A stretch of DNA of 64,000 nt from Anaerococcus sp. mt242 (lineage in GTDB: Bacteria > Bacillota > Clostridia > Tissierellales > Peptoniphilaceae): the NCBI RefSeq assembly GCF_016798225.1, contig NZ_JAEUYX010000002.1, positions 122,357 to 186,356 of the forward strand, given 5' to 3'. Shown one piece after another: positions 1-7,681 of the stretch (positions within the stretch are counted from its first letter, which is position 1; each line of letters begins with the position of its first letter). The position numbers and the translations under genes were made by a program. Under the pieces are notes generated by a model that ran no database searches, was not told the DNA's origin, and was given only the letters and a program-made list of their open reading frames with translations.

Positions 1-1
1 A

Positions 2-1789
2 GATATAATCTTAATTAGACCTGGAGATTCTATTCCAGTGGATGGTGAGATTATAGAAGGCTCTTCCCTACTTGATGAGGCAGCATTAACTGGTGAATCT
101 ATTCCTGTTAATAAGGGTGTTGGAGATGAAGTAATCACTGCAACTATTAACAAAGAAGGTTCATTTAAATTTAAAGCCACCAAAGTTGGAGAAGATACAA
201 CTCTTGCCCAAATTATAAATCTAGTAAATGAAGCAAACGAAACCAAGGCTCCAATTGCTAAAATGGCAGATGAAATTTCAGCTATATTTGTACCAGCTGT
301 AATTTTAATTTCTATTGTTACATTCATAGTATGGATGGCACTAGGCTATAGTTTTGAATTTGCATTAAATTTAATGATTTCAGTTTTAGTTATATCCTGT
401 CCATGTGCCCTAGGACTAGCTACACCGATGGGGATAATGGTTTCTACTGGAAAATCCGCAGAACTAGGTTTATTATTTAAAAGTGCAGAAAGTTTAGAAA
501 ACTTAAGCAAAGTTGATACAATACTTCTAGACAAGACAGGAACTATTACTGAAGGTAGACCTCAAGTTACAGATGTAAAAACTGATATAGACTATGATGA
601 GTTTATAAAACTTGCAATTTCTATAGAAAATTCATCTGAACACCCATTAAGTAATGCAATAGTTACCTATGCTGAAGAAAATAATATAGCTCCAGAGAAT
701 GTATCAGACTTTAACGCTATTTCTGGTAAAGGAATAAGCGCAACATATAATGGTCAAAGATACCTAGCAGGTAATTTAAGGCTAATGAAAGAAAATAATA
801 TAGATCTTAAAAACTATATTGAAGTAGCTGATACTTATGCAAATGAAGGTAAGACTTCTATGTACTTTGCTGATGAAAATCAATTAATCGGTCTAATAGC
901 TGCTAAGGACTTACCAAAAGCAACTTCAAAAATTGCTATAGATGAGCTTAAAAATCTAGGTTATGAAGTAACTATGGTAACTGGAGATAACGAAAAAACA
1001 GCAGAAGCAATCAGATCTGACTTAGGTATTGATAAAAAATTTGCTGATGTCCTACCTCAAGATAAAGATAAAGTTGTAAAACAATTGCAAGATATGGGTA
1101 AAAAAGTAACTATGGTAGGTGATGGTATTAATGATGCGCCTGCTCTTGCAAGAAGTGATATAGGTATGGCCATTGGTAATGGTACTGATGTTGCTATAGA
1201 CTCTGCAGATGTTGTATTGATGAGAAATTCACTACTAGATATAGTAAGTGCAATTGAACTTTCAAAATCAACTATAAAGACCATTAAGCAAAATTTATTC
1301 TGGGCTTTCTTTTACAATGTAATACTAATCCCAGTAGCAGCAGGGCTTTTATATCCATTTAAAGGAATCACATTAAATCCAATGTTTGCAGCCTTTGCAA
1401 TGAGTATTTCATCTGTATTCGTATGTTTAAACTCACTAAGACTAAGAGGATTTAAACCAGAGTTTAAAAATCAAAAAGCTATAGATGAAGTAGAAAAAAA
1501 CGCATCAAACAATGAATATCAAAATCTATCAAATAATAAAGAAATAAAAGGAGAAGAAAAAATGACAGATACAAACAAATTAGTAGTGAATGTAAATGGA
1601 ATGACTTGTGAACATTGCAAAAATCATGTTGAAAAAGCATTAAAAGAATTAGCATTTGTTGAAAATGCAACTGTAAATCTCGATGAAAAAAATGCTACAG
1701 TAGAATACTTTGGTAGTGTAGATGAAGATCAAATTAAAGATGCAATTACTGAAGCAGGATACGAATTTAACGGTATTGAATACAAATAA
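2..1789 (+). CDS. copA: copper-translocating P1B-type ATPase, 3' part, with C-terminal heavy-metal-binding domain
   Basis: ATP-driven Cu(I) efflux pump of the cytoplasmic membrane. The frame is open from base 2, so the N-terminus lies outside the window; the GTG at 38 encodes the Val of an actuator-domain PVDGE motif and is not a start. In order one sees the TGES actuator loop, the SCPCALG metal-transport helix, the phosphorylation motif DKTGT, the HP motif of the nucleotide domain, the GDGINDAP hinge and the last two membrane helices. After a polar linker comes an extra domain of about 70 residues with the metal motif GMTCEHC. A C-terminal HMA domain is unusual, since these normally precede the membrane part. 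csoR follows with a TAATG overlap, so the genes are probably co-transcribed and Cu-induced. The Cu specificity comes from the CPC motif and the csoR neighbour. Confidence 0.93.
   Translation, partial: DIILIRPGDSIPVDGEIIEGSSLLDEAALTGESIPVNKGVGDEVITATINKEGSFKFKATKVGEDTTLAQIINLVNEANETKAPIAKMADEISAIFVPAVILISIVTFIVWMALGYSFEFALNLMISVLVISCPCALGLATPMGIMVSTGKSAELGLLFKSAESLENLSKVDTILLDKTGTITEGRPQVTDVKTDIDYDEFIKLAISIENSSEHPLSNAIVTYAEENNIAPENVSDFNAISGKGISATYNGQRYLAGNLRLMKENNIDLKNYIEVADTYANEGKTSMYFADENQLIGLIAAKDLPKATSKIAIDELKNLGYEVTMVTGDNEKTAEAIRSDLGIDKKFADVLPQDKDKVVKQLQDMGKKVTMVGDGINDAPALARSDIGMAIGNGTDVAIDSADVVLMRNSLLDIVSAIELSKSTIKTIKQNLFWAFFYNVILIPVAAGLLYPFKGITLNPMFAAFAMSISSVFVCLNSLRLRGFKPEFKNQKAIDEVEKNASNNEYQNLSNNKEIKGEEKMTDTNKLVVNVNGMTCEHCKNHVEKALKELAFVENATVNLDEKNATVEYFGSVDEDQIKDAITEAGYEFNGIEYK
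1548..1553 (+). promoter_or_regulatory. internal Shine-Dalgarno inside copA
   Basis: AAGGAG lies within the copA frame, 8 nt before an in-frame ATG at 1562. It is as strong as the ribosome sites of the real genes here and is placed exactly where the fused CopZ-like domain begins. Confidence 0.55.
1562..1789 (+). CDS. copZ: possible free CopZ-like copper chaperone from an internal start in copA
   Basis: This in-frame reading of the copA 3' end gives a 75-residue protein, the normal size of a free CopZ chaperone. It begins MTDTNKLVVNVNG, carries GMTCEHC, and covers the whole beta-alpha-beta-beta-alpha-beta ferredoxin-like fold. The ATG follows a strong AAGGAG with 8 nt spacing (seen). CopZ proteins hand Cu(I) to CopA and to CsoR (known of the family). 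I infer that the domain may be made both as a CopA tail and as a separate chaperone, or that a stop codon between formerly separate copA and copZ genes was lost. Whether the internal start is used cannot be told from sequence. Confidence 0.5.
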   Translation: MTDTNKLVVNVNGMTCEHCKNHVEKALKELAFVENATVNLDEKNATVEYFGSVDEDQIKDAITEAGYEFNGIEYK

Positions 1790-2064
1790 TGCATGCTGAT
1801 AAAGCAAAAACTATCAGAAAATTAAAAACCGTCAGTGGTCAAATCGACGGCCTAATAAAAATGGTTGAAGAAGATAGATATTGTATTGATATTAGCAACC
1901 AAGTTATGGCTTCAATTTCAATATTAAAAAACATCAATAAAGATGTACTTTCAGCTCATCTTAATCATTGTGTCTACCAGGCACTTGAAAATGATAATGC
2001 AAATGATGCTAAAGAAAAGTTAGATGAAATCGAAGGTATAATAAATAAACTTAATAAAATTTGA
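1789..2064 (+). CDS. csoR: copper-sensing transcriptional repressor, CsoR family
   Basis: Small all-helical repressor (91 aa) that releases copper-efflux operators on binding Cu(I). The family's ligand set is visible as Cys32 (YCID), His57 and Cys61 in AHLNHC, giving the C-H-C signature of true copper sensors. The ATG overlaps the copA stop as TAATG, so translation is probably coupled. An operator would sit upstream of copA, outside the window. Length is typical. Placing the regulator last in the operon is less common than placing it first. FrmR/RcnR relatives differ in the ligand pattern, so the copper call is fairly safe. Confidence 0.9.
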   Translation: MHADKAKTIRKLKTVSGQIDGLIKMVEEDRYCIDISNQVMASISILKNINKDVLSAHLNHCVYQALENDNANDAKEKLDEIEGIINKLNKI

Positions 2065-2075
2065 CAAAATAAAAG

Positions 2076-2097
2076 GCTCCCCTACGGGAGCTTTTTT
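2076..2097 (+). terminator. intrinsic terminator of copA-csoR
   Basis: GCTCCC / GGGAGC stem around a CTAC loop followed by six T. An A-rich run on the other side suggests it also ends queT transcription from the minus strand. Confidence 0.9.
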
Positions 2098-2596
2098 AAA
2101 ATTCTATTATATTATTCATAAGTGCTTTATTCTTTTCAAGTATCTTAAAGATAATTACTCCTATTATACTTACCATAACAAATTCGCTAGCCATAAATGA
2201 AAATAGCATTGTTATGAATGCACCAGAACTATCTAGTAAGAAATATGTTCCTAAAGCTGGAACAGCAACTAATAGTACTGGGAAAAGTGATGCAACAAAT
2301 AAATTATCAGTCTTTTGCATAAATCTAAAGGCAATATATGATGATAATGTACCAAAAATTACATCAAACCAAGCCATAGGACTAAACAAATTTGCAATTG
2401 CACATCCTAATACAAGTCCTGGAATATATTTTCTATTATAAAAAGCTAATAATACCAATATTTCAGAAAATCTAAATTGAATTGGACCGTATTGTGGCAT
2501 AGGTACGACTAAAGTTAAGACTGCATAAAGAGCAGCTACAACTGCTGATCTAACTAAAAAGTTAGTATCACTTATAAAATTATTTTTTTTATTCAT
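2096..2596 (-). CDS. queT: QueT-family ECF transporter S component (queuosine precursor uptake)
   Basis: Integral membrane substrate-binding subunit (166 aa, about five hydrophobic segments) that works with a shared energy-coupling-factor module, not present here, to import a queuosine precursor such as preQ1. The family pattern is seen in the QFRFSE motif near residue 53, the small-residue helix GLVLGCAIANL and the following DVIFGTLSS segment. The ATG has an AAGGAG ribosome site that is itself part of a preQ1-like pseudoknot, which supports the substrate. Stand-alone gene, convergent with csoR across a shared terminator. Exact substrate (preQ1, preQ0 or queuine) is not decided by sequence. 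Confidence 0.85.
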   Translation of the reverse strand: MNKKNNFISDTNFLVRSAVVAALYAVLTLVVPMPQYGPIQFRFSEILVLLAFYNRKYIPGLVLGCAIANLFSPMAWFDVIFGTLSSYIAFRFMQKTDNLFVASLFPVLLVAVPALGTYFLLDSSGAFITMLFSFMASEFVMVSIIGVIIFKILEKNKALMNNIIEF

Positions 2597-2601
2597 TTTT
2601 T

Positions 2602-2643
2602 CTCCTTGATTTTTTTTTCGTAATGGGTGCCAAGAAACATTAC
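2602..2643 (-). promoter_or_regulatory. probable preQ1-I riboswitch, translational type
   Basis: Read on the minus strand, a GTAATG/CATTAC stem encloses a loop containing TTCTTGGCACC; an A-rich tract follows, then CAAGGAG. The loop CTTG can pair with the tail CAAG to form the class I H-type pseudoknot, and that tail overlaps the queT Shine-Dalgarno. Layout (P1, CACC next to the 3' strand, A-rich linker, pseudoknot with the ribosome site) matches preQ1-I. Ligand binding would hide the ribosome site and stop QueT synthesis. Confidence 0.7.
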
Positions 2644-2682
2644 TATGCTATGATACCACAATATTTTAAAAAACAAAAGCTA

Positions 2683-2710
2683 TTGAATGATAGATACAAT
2701 TGAGTAAAAT
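2683..2710 (+). promoter_or_regulatory. promoter of the C39-like lipoprotein, predicted leaderless
   Basis: TTGAAT, 16 nt, TAAAAT. The -10 element ends 6 nt before the ATG at 2717 and there is no Shine-Dalgarno, so transcription should begin at or next to the start codon. Confidence 0.5.
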
Positions 2711-2716
2711 ATTTGT

Positions 2717-3628
2717 ATGAAAAAACAAATTTTATTAGTCCCAATTTTACTCATTTCCTTAAGCTCATGTACTAGTAGCTTGGGAAACAAAAATGAAGGA
2801 CTAATTGATCAAGAAAATATGAATATAGTCTCTGAGATAAATGAGTTAGCAATTAATACTTTTTTAAAATCAAATGACAAATCTTTATCTGAAGTTATCG
2901 TAGAAAATGAAAAACAGTATAAAGAAAATTTTACTCCAAAAGCAAAGTCAGATGTTAAAGAAGATATAATTAAAAATCTCGAAAAACACATAGATCAAAA
3001 TCCAAAAGCTCAATGGGTTTATGATAATTTTTTTAATGTTACAAATGTCGAAGCCTATCTTACAGGAAATGATCCTGATACAGTTGAATTTGTATACAAC
3101 ATGAATCACAATATCACTGATTTTCCAAACACACCAGGAGAATCTATTGAACTTGGAAGAAAAACTCCTTTTTATCTTCAGTGGGATAACAGATGGGCAT
3201 ACAATGAATTGGGACTTAGAAATATAGGGATTTCTGGCTGTGGTCCCACATCTACTGCAATGGTTTTATCAAGAATTAAAGATGATCCAACTATTACACC
3301 CGATAAAATATCAAAAGATGCAAAAAATTATATGACTAATGAAGGAGTTTCCTGGTCATTTTTCCCAGATGAAGCTACTAAATATAATTTAAAATCAAAA
3401 GACATTAATTTAAATGAAAAGGAAATGATAGATGCTCTAAAAAAAGGACCTCTTATTGTTTCTGTTGATAGAGGCTATTTCACATTATTTGGTCATATTT
3501 TTGTAATTGACTCTTATAAAGATGGTAAATTTTTAATAAATGATCCAAATAGCGTGAAAAACACTATGAGACCTTGGTCATATGATGAAATTAGTAATCA
3601 GATAGCTCATATCTGGCAAATATATTAA
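2717..3628 (+). CDS. lipoprotein with C39-like papain-fold peptidase domain
   Basis: Secreted, membrane-anchored protein of 303 aa. The N-terminus is a lipoprotein signal with lipobox LSSC (Cys at 18). A helical, charged region of about 120 residues precedes a peptidase C39-like domain (roughly 150-300) with the nucleophile in SGCGPTS, the His in FGHIFVI and the Asp in INDPNS, so the catalytic triad appears complete. Such proteins (C39_2 type) are usually cell-surface cysteine peptidases of unknown substrate and are not bound to an ABC exporter as the bacteriocin C39 peptidases are. No ribosome site precedes the ATG, and a promoter ends just upstream. Single gene before tRNA-Lys. Confidence 0.82.
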   Translation: MKKQILLVPILLISLSSCTSSLGNKNEGLIDQENMNIVSEINELAINTFLKSNDKSLSEVIVENEKQYKENFTPKAKSDVKEDIIKNLEKHIDQNPKAQWVYDNFFNVTNVEAYLTGNDPDTVEFVYNMNHNITDFPNTPGESIELGRKTPFYLQWDNRWAYNELGLRNIGISGCGPTSTAMVLSRIKDDPTITPDKISKDAKNYMTNEGVSWSFFPDEATKYNLKSKDINLNEKEMIDALKKGPLIVSVDRGYFTLFGHIFVIDSYKDGKFLINDPNSVKNTMRPWSYDEISNQIAHIWQIY

Positions 3629-3629
3629 T

Positions 3630-3658
3630 TTGACAAATAGCTAATGTAAGCGTATACT
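3630..3658 (+). promoter_or_regulatory. promoter of tRNA-Lys
   Basis: Consensus TTGACA, 17-nt spacer, TATACT, ending about 18 nt before the tRNA 5' end. Confidence 0.88.
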
Positions 3659-3676
3659 AAGAAAGTATTTTACTTC

Positions 3677-3752
3677 GCACCATTAGCTCAGTTGGTAGAG
3701 CACCTGACTCTTAATCAGGGTGTCCAGAGTTCGAACCTCTGATGGTGCACCA
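3677..3752 (+). tRNA. tRNA-Lys (anticodon CTT), CCA encoded
   Basis: The 76-nt cloverleaf is complete: 7-bp acceptor GCACCAT/ATGGTGC, D arm with GGTAGAGC, anticodon stem CCTGA/TCAGG with loop CTCTTAA (anticodon CTT), T arm with GTTCGAA, and an encoded CCA. It reads AAG codons. It has its own promoter and terminator; no integrated element adjoins it. Confidence 0.97.
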
Positions 3753-3756
3753 AATT

Positions 3757-3785
3757 AAAACTGCGGTCTAAGCCGCAGTTTTTTT
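3757..3785 (+). terminator. terminator of tRNA-Lys
   Basis: AAAACTGCGG / CCGCAGTTTT hairpin with a 6-nt loop and a T run. Confidence 0.9.
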
Positions 3786-3794
3786 AATTTAAAA

Positions 3795-3818
3795 ATAGAC
3801 TGGATATTTCCAATCTAT
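3795..3818 (-). terminator. terminator of the alcohol dehydrogenase operon
   Basis: On the minus strand ATAGATTGG / CCAGTCTAT (one U-G pair) is followed by TTTTAAATT; the left arm overlaps the stop codon of the DUF4298 gene. Confidence 0.7.
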
Positions 3819-4123
3819 TCTTCCTTATCTTGTATAATATAGTTTGCTAAGTCTAGTAATTCACGTGCCATATAGTAATTATCACCGAGTAAATCATATA
3901 TAGCATCTTCAGTTAAAATTCCTTGGTTAATTTCACTAGGTATTTCACCCTTATTAGATGCATCATAGTCATTGGAAAATTTATCACTATAATAATATTT
4001 TTCTAATTTTTCTAATTCTTTTTGATGATCTTTAAACTCTTGTAAAGCCTGATTCAATTTATTTGTTAAATTTTTGTGGTCTTCATAAATTTGTGTCATT
4101 TCATTAATATAATCGTAATCCAT
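3815..4123 (-). CDS. DUF4298 family protein
   Basis: Small acidic cytosolic protein of 102 aa, mainly coiled-coil helix in the first 60 residues, then a motif region with YYYSDKF, EIPSEI and GILTEDAIYDLLGDN that resembles DUF4298. The family's role is unknown. It is the last gene of a three-gene minus run and begins 2 nt after the stop of the beta-lactamase-fold gene, so the two are translationally linked. No catalytic residues or membrane segments are evident. Family assignment is from memory of the pattern. Confidence 0.72.
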   Translation of the reverse strand: MDYDYINEMTQIYEDHKNLTNKLNQALQEFKDHQKELEKLEKYYYSDKFSNDYDASNKGEIPSEINQGILTEDAIYDLLGDNYYMARELLDLANYIIQDKEE

Positions 4124-4125
4124 AC

Positions 4126-5043
4126 TTACCCCCTATTTAATATTTCAATTATATTATCAATATCACTTTTTATCTTATAATCTTTATTTGACGATTCATT
4201 ATTTGTCGTCACTATTATTGTATTTGATTTTTCCATCAATACAATCAATTGCCCACCTGTACCAGATGCAAATGTAATACCATTCTTTGATATCCAAAGA
4301 CTATAACCATAATAATCTTCTGACAAATAATTTTTCTTAATCTCAAAATCATTTTTAAATAATGGATTCTTCATTTTTTCAATCCATGCTTGGCTAATTA
4401 TTTGTCTTCCTTCAAATTTTCCATTATTTAAGAGTAATTTCCCGATATTTAAAAGATTATCAGTAGATAAATAAAATTTAGTCGCACCTGCTAAATAGGC
4501 TCCATATTTATCAGCTTTTGCATTCTTTATATTTAAAGGATCAAATAGATTTTCATCTATAAATTTAAATAAATCTGTTCCGATAAACTCTTGTAAAGTA
4601 GCAGATAGTATATAATAACTAGCATTTGAGTATAAGAAATGTGTTCCAGGCCTATAGTAAATTGGATAATTTATAACTTCATTTAATAAATTGTCTATAT
4701 TAAATTTATTTATATCCTCACTCATTAAGAGTATATCCCTATATCCTACAGTATGAGTCAACAAATGCTTTACTTTTATCTGTTTTAAATATCTTTCATT
4801 TTTTTTATTTTTTAAGCTTATCTTATTTTTAATAATAGGATAAATGTAAGTGTATTCATCAAAATCATTGTATTGACCAATTACAATTCCACATGCTAGG
4901 GCTAGAATGGTCTTTGAGATTGATCTAACATTTATTTTTTCATCTTTTTTCTTATTTACTAAATATCCTATTCCATTTTTGTATACAATTATAGAATTAT
5001 TTTCTTTGTAGAGCCCTTGAGCGAGTTTTTCTATACTATCCAT
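4126..5043 (-). CDS. serine hydrolase, beta-lactamase (class C-like) fold
   Basis: A 305-residue penicillin-binding-protein-like hydrolase. The active-site serine motif is SISK near residue 43, the second motif is YSN (LYSNASYY) near residue 139, and the third is the GTGG stretch near residue 260, so all three catalytic blocks are present. No signal peptide or membrane anchor is seen, which is unusual for a peptidoglycan-active enzyme and suggests a cytosolic esterase or peptidase role. It lies 11 nt after the alcohol dehydrogenase stop and 2 nt before the DUF4298 gene. An antibiotic-resistance role is not supported; EstB-type esterases share these motifs. Confidence 0.82.
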   Translation of the reverse strand: MDSIEKLAQGLYKENNSIIVYKNGIGYLVNKKKDEKINVRSISKTILALACGIVIGQYNDFDEYTYIYPIIKNKISLKNKKNERYLKQIKVKHLLTHTVGYRDILLMSEDINKFNIDNLLNEVINYPIYYRPGTHFLYSNASYYILSATLQEFIGTDLFKFIDENLFDPLNIKNAKADKYGAYLAGATKFYLSTDNLLNIGKLLLNNGKFEGRQIISQAWIEKMKNPLFKNDFEIKKNYLSEDYYGYSLWISKNGITFASGTGGQLIVLMEKSNTIIVTTNNESSNKDYKIKSDIDNIIEILNRG

Positions 5044-5054
5044 TTATAACTATC

Positions 5055-6227
5055 CTAAAAAGCTTTTTTGTAGATATTTAATACATCGGATTCTTTTAAA
5101 GGTTTAAAACCATCTATTTGATTTTTGTTTTTATTAGATAAACAATTTTTTGCCATGATTTCCAATTCGTCTTCTTTAAATCCTTGTTCTTTTAAACTTA
5201 GATTTATTCCTAGAGATTTAAAGAATTCTTTTAAGGCTTCAATAGCTTTTTTTGCATCATTGATTTTGGACCCTGATTTTTCTATATCAAACACATTATA
5301 TCCAAATGTAGCAATTTTCTCACTAGTTTCATCATCTAGGCAATATTCTAGCCAAGTTGGAGTTAAAATTGCAAGACCTACGCCGTGAGTAATGTCTCTT
5401 AATGCTGATAGTTCATGCTCCATAGGATGAACTGACCAATCAATGTTTTTTCCAGCACTTATTAGACCATTTATTGCCCAAGAGTTTGCCCACATAAGAT
5501 TTGCTCTTGCTTCATAATTATCTCCTTGATTAATTGCAATTGGACCATATTTTATACAAGTTTTTAAAATAGCTTCTGCAAATCTATCGTCTAGGTAAGC
5601 ACCATCGTTTAAAGTAAAATAATTTTCCATTGTGTGGCTCATAATATCAACAGTTCCTGCTGCAGTATGATAAGAATCAACACTATAGGTGAATTCTGGA
5701 TTCATAATTGCAAATTTTGGTCTTACATATTCAGATCCCCAACCTAGTTTTTGGCCAGTCTCTTCATTTGTTATAACAGATCCAGCATTCATTTCAGATC
5801 CAGTCGCAGCAAGGGTTAAAATGCTTCCCAACGGCAAGGCATTATTAACTTCTTCATTTTTTATTACAATTTCCCAAGGATCACTTTCAGTATAAAACCC
5901 AGCTGCAATAAGTTTAGCTGAGTCTACTACAGATCCCCCACCAACTGCTAGGATAAAATCAACATCATTTTCTTTAGCTATTTTTACTCCTTCACGTACT
6001 TTATCAATTCTAGGATTTGGTACTACTCCTGAAAGTTCGAAGTGATTTATAGAATTATCTTCAAAAATTTTTAAGATTTTATCATAAAGTCCAATTTTCT
6101 TTATACTATTTCTTCCATAAACAAGGAGTACTTTTTCTCCATATTTTTTTATCTCATCTGCAAGATTATCTAGTTGGTCTTTACCAAATAATATCTTGGT
6201 TGATATATTAAAATTAAAATCGTACAT
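5055..6227 (-). CDS. iron-containing alcohol dehydrogenase, butanol-dehydrogenase type
   Basis: Cytosolic NAD(P)H-dependent group III alcohol dehydrogenase (390 aa, normal length) that reduces fermentation aldehydes to alcohols. The nucleotide-binding GGGSVVDSAK motif lies near residue 97. Metal ligands are Asp and His in the VDIMSH segment and two later histidines in MEHELSA and DITHGVGLAI. The N-terminal FNFNISTKILFGK opening is typical of YugJ/BdhA-like enzymes. It has a good AGGAGG ribosome site and leads the operon with the hydrolase and DUF4298 genes. The substrate (butanal, acetaldehyde or other) is not determined. Confidence 0.92.
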   Translation of the reverse strand: MYDFNFNISTKILFGKDQLDNLADEIKKYGEKVLLVYGRNSIKKIGLYDKILKIFEDNSINHFELSGVVPNPRIDKVREGVKIAKENDVDFILAVGGGSVVDSAKLIAAGFYTESDPWEIVIKNEEVNNALPLGSILTLAATGSEMNAGSVITNEETGQKLGWGSEYVRPKFAIMNPEFTYSVDSYHTAAGTVDIMSHTMENYFTLNDGAYLDDRFAEAILKTCIKYGPIAINQGDNYEARANLMWANSWAINGLISAGKNIDWSVHPMEHELSALRDITHGVGLAILTPTWLEYCLDDETSEKIATFGYNVFDIEKSGSKINDAKKAIEALKEFFKSLGINLSLKEQGFKEDELEIMAKNCLSNKNKNQIDGFKPLKESDVLNIYKKAF

Positions 6228-6310
6228 AATGCCTCCTTTTTTAATTTGCTTTATTAATAATTACCCTATAAATTTAGATTGAAATAGTTTACTCAAATTA
6301 TTTTAAAATT

Positions 6311-7681
6311 TTACTCATTAGTTAATAAGCAAATAGTTTCTAGATGCCTAGAATTTGGAAATTGGTCAAAGATTTCATAGTTTTTTATATTATATCCATT
6401 ATCTAAAAAAGTTTTTAAGTTTTCTACCTGTGTCTTTGGATTACAAGAGATATAAACATACTTTTTAGGATTAAGTTTTAAAATTTTTTCTAAGGGTTCT
6501 GGACTAATACCTGCTCTTGGAGGGTCTAGGATAACTACATCATAATCTCCCTTAACATTCTCAATCTGTTCAAGTACATCTCCACATAAGAAATTTATAT
6601 TTTTAATTTCATTTAATTTGGCATTTTCGTATGCTTTTTCTACTGCCTCATCTACTATTTCAATACCAGTGGCTTGTTTTGCAACACTAGCCATAACTTG
6701 AGTAATGGTCCCAGTACCTGAGTATAAATCAAGTACATTCATAGAATCATCTATTTTTGCAAATTCAAAGGCTTTTTGATAAAGCTTTTCTGCTGTAAAT
6801 ACATTTGGTTGAAAAAATGAAAATGGAGATATGTTAAATTTTAATCCTAACATTTCTTCTGTAATATGGTCTTTTCCAAAAATAAGATCAATTTTTTCAG
6901 GTATTACAGCATCAGCAACTGAATCATTTGTAACATGAAAAATTGATACTATTTGACCATCTAGGTTTAAATTTTTTAAGAAGTTTACAAATAATGTTTT
7001 TCTCATCTCATCGAAGCTTTCATCACTTGTAGTAACTAGTATACACATGATTTCACCTGTCCTATGTGCTTTTCTAATTATAAAGTGTCGTAAAAGTCCT
7101 TCTCGTCTTGATTTATGATAAAAACTAGTGTTTTTTTCACGGAAATATTTTTGTACTGCACTTCTGATTTTATTAAAATCACTATCTATTACATTACAAT
7201 CAATCGTATCCACAATTTCATAGAATCTATTTTGCCTATGCAGACCTAATATTAGTTCTCCTCCCTTATAAGCATCTCCAAAGGTGTATTCCATTTTGTT
7301 TCTAAATCCTTCAGTTATTGGGGATCTATTTATTGGTATATCACCTTCATAAGTAATATTGTTTTCAGCTAATAATTTTTTTATCATGTCCTGTTTTAGC
7401 ATTAGCTCTGTTTCATATGGCATTCTTTGATATGCACATCCTCCACATATGTCAGCTTGAGGGCAAAAATCTCTACTATTTTCTAAGGGAGAATGTTCTA
7501 CTAGCTCTATATACTTTCCTTTTTTGTAATCTTTTCTATTTCTTGTAATTTTAACCTTACAAGTCTGTCCTAGTACACCACCCTTAAATTCAATTATATT
7601 TTCATTTTCATCGGTTCCAATTGAAATATTTGGATATTTTACTTCATTAATTTTAACATTAGTATTTTTATTCTTTCTCAC
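6311..7681 (-). CDS. rlmD: 23S rRNA (uracil-5-)-methyltransferase, RlmD/RumA family
   Basis: SAM-dependent m5U methyltransferase acting on 23S rRNA, 456 aa. The iron-sulfur cluster motif CPQADICGGCAYQ is near residue 72 with an upstream partner Cys. The SAM fold carries DLYSGTGTITQ, ILDPPRAG, the catalytic Cys in SCNPKT and the base Glu in RHLETICLL. Gram-positive members may modify one or both of U747 and U1939 (RlmCD), which sequence does not settle. The start is a GTG with GGAGG 6 nt upstream; both lie inside the 3' end of the helicase gene, a 14-nt overlap that implies coupling. Confidence 0.92.
   Translation of the reverse strand: MRKNKNTNVKINEVKYPNISIGTDENENIIEFKGGVLGQTCKVKITRNRKDYKKGKYIELVEHSPLENSRDFCPQADICGGCAYQRMPYETELMLKQDMIKKLLAENNITYEGDIPINRSPITEGFRNKMEYTFGDAYKGGELILGLHRQNRFYEIVDTIDCNVIDSDFNKIRSAVQKYFREKNTSFYHKSRREGLLRHFIIRKAHRTGEIMCILVTTSDESFDEMRKTLFVNFLKNLNLDGQIVSIFHVTNDSVADAVIPEKIDLIFGKDHITEEMLGLKFNISPFSFFQPNVFTAEKLYQKAFEFAKIDDSMNVLDLYSGTGTITQVMASVAKQATGIEIVDEAVEKAYENAKLNEIKNINFLCGDVLEQIENVKGDYDVVILDPPRAGISPEPLEKILKLNPKKYVYISCNPKTQVENLKTFLDNGYNIKNYEIFDQFPNSRHLETICLLTNE

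Noticed and set aside
3677..3752. tRNA-Lys as an integration site
   Set aside because: No integrase, no repeated tRNA 3' end and no change in gene type nearby.
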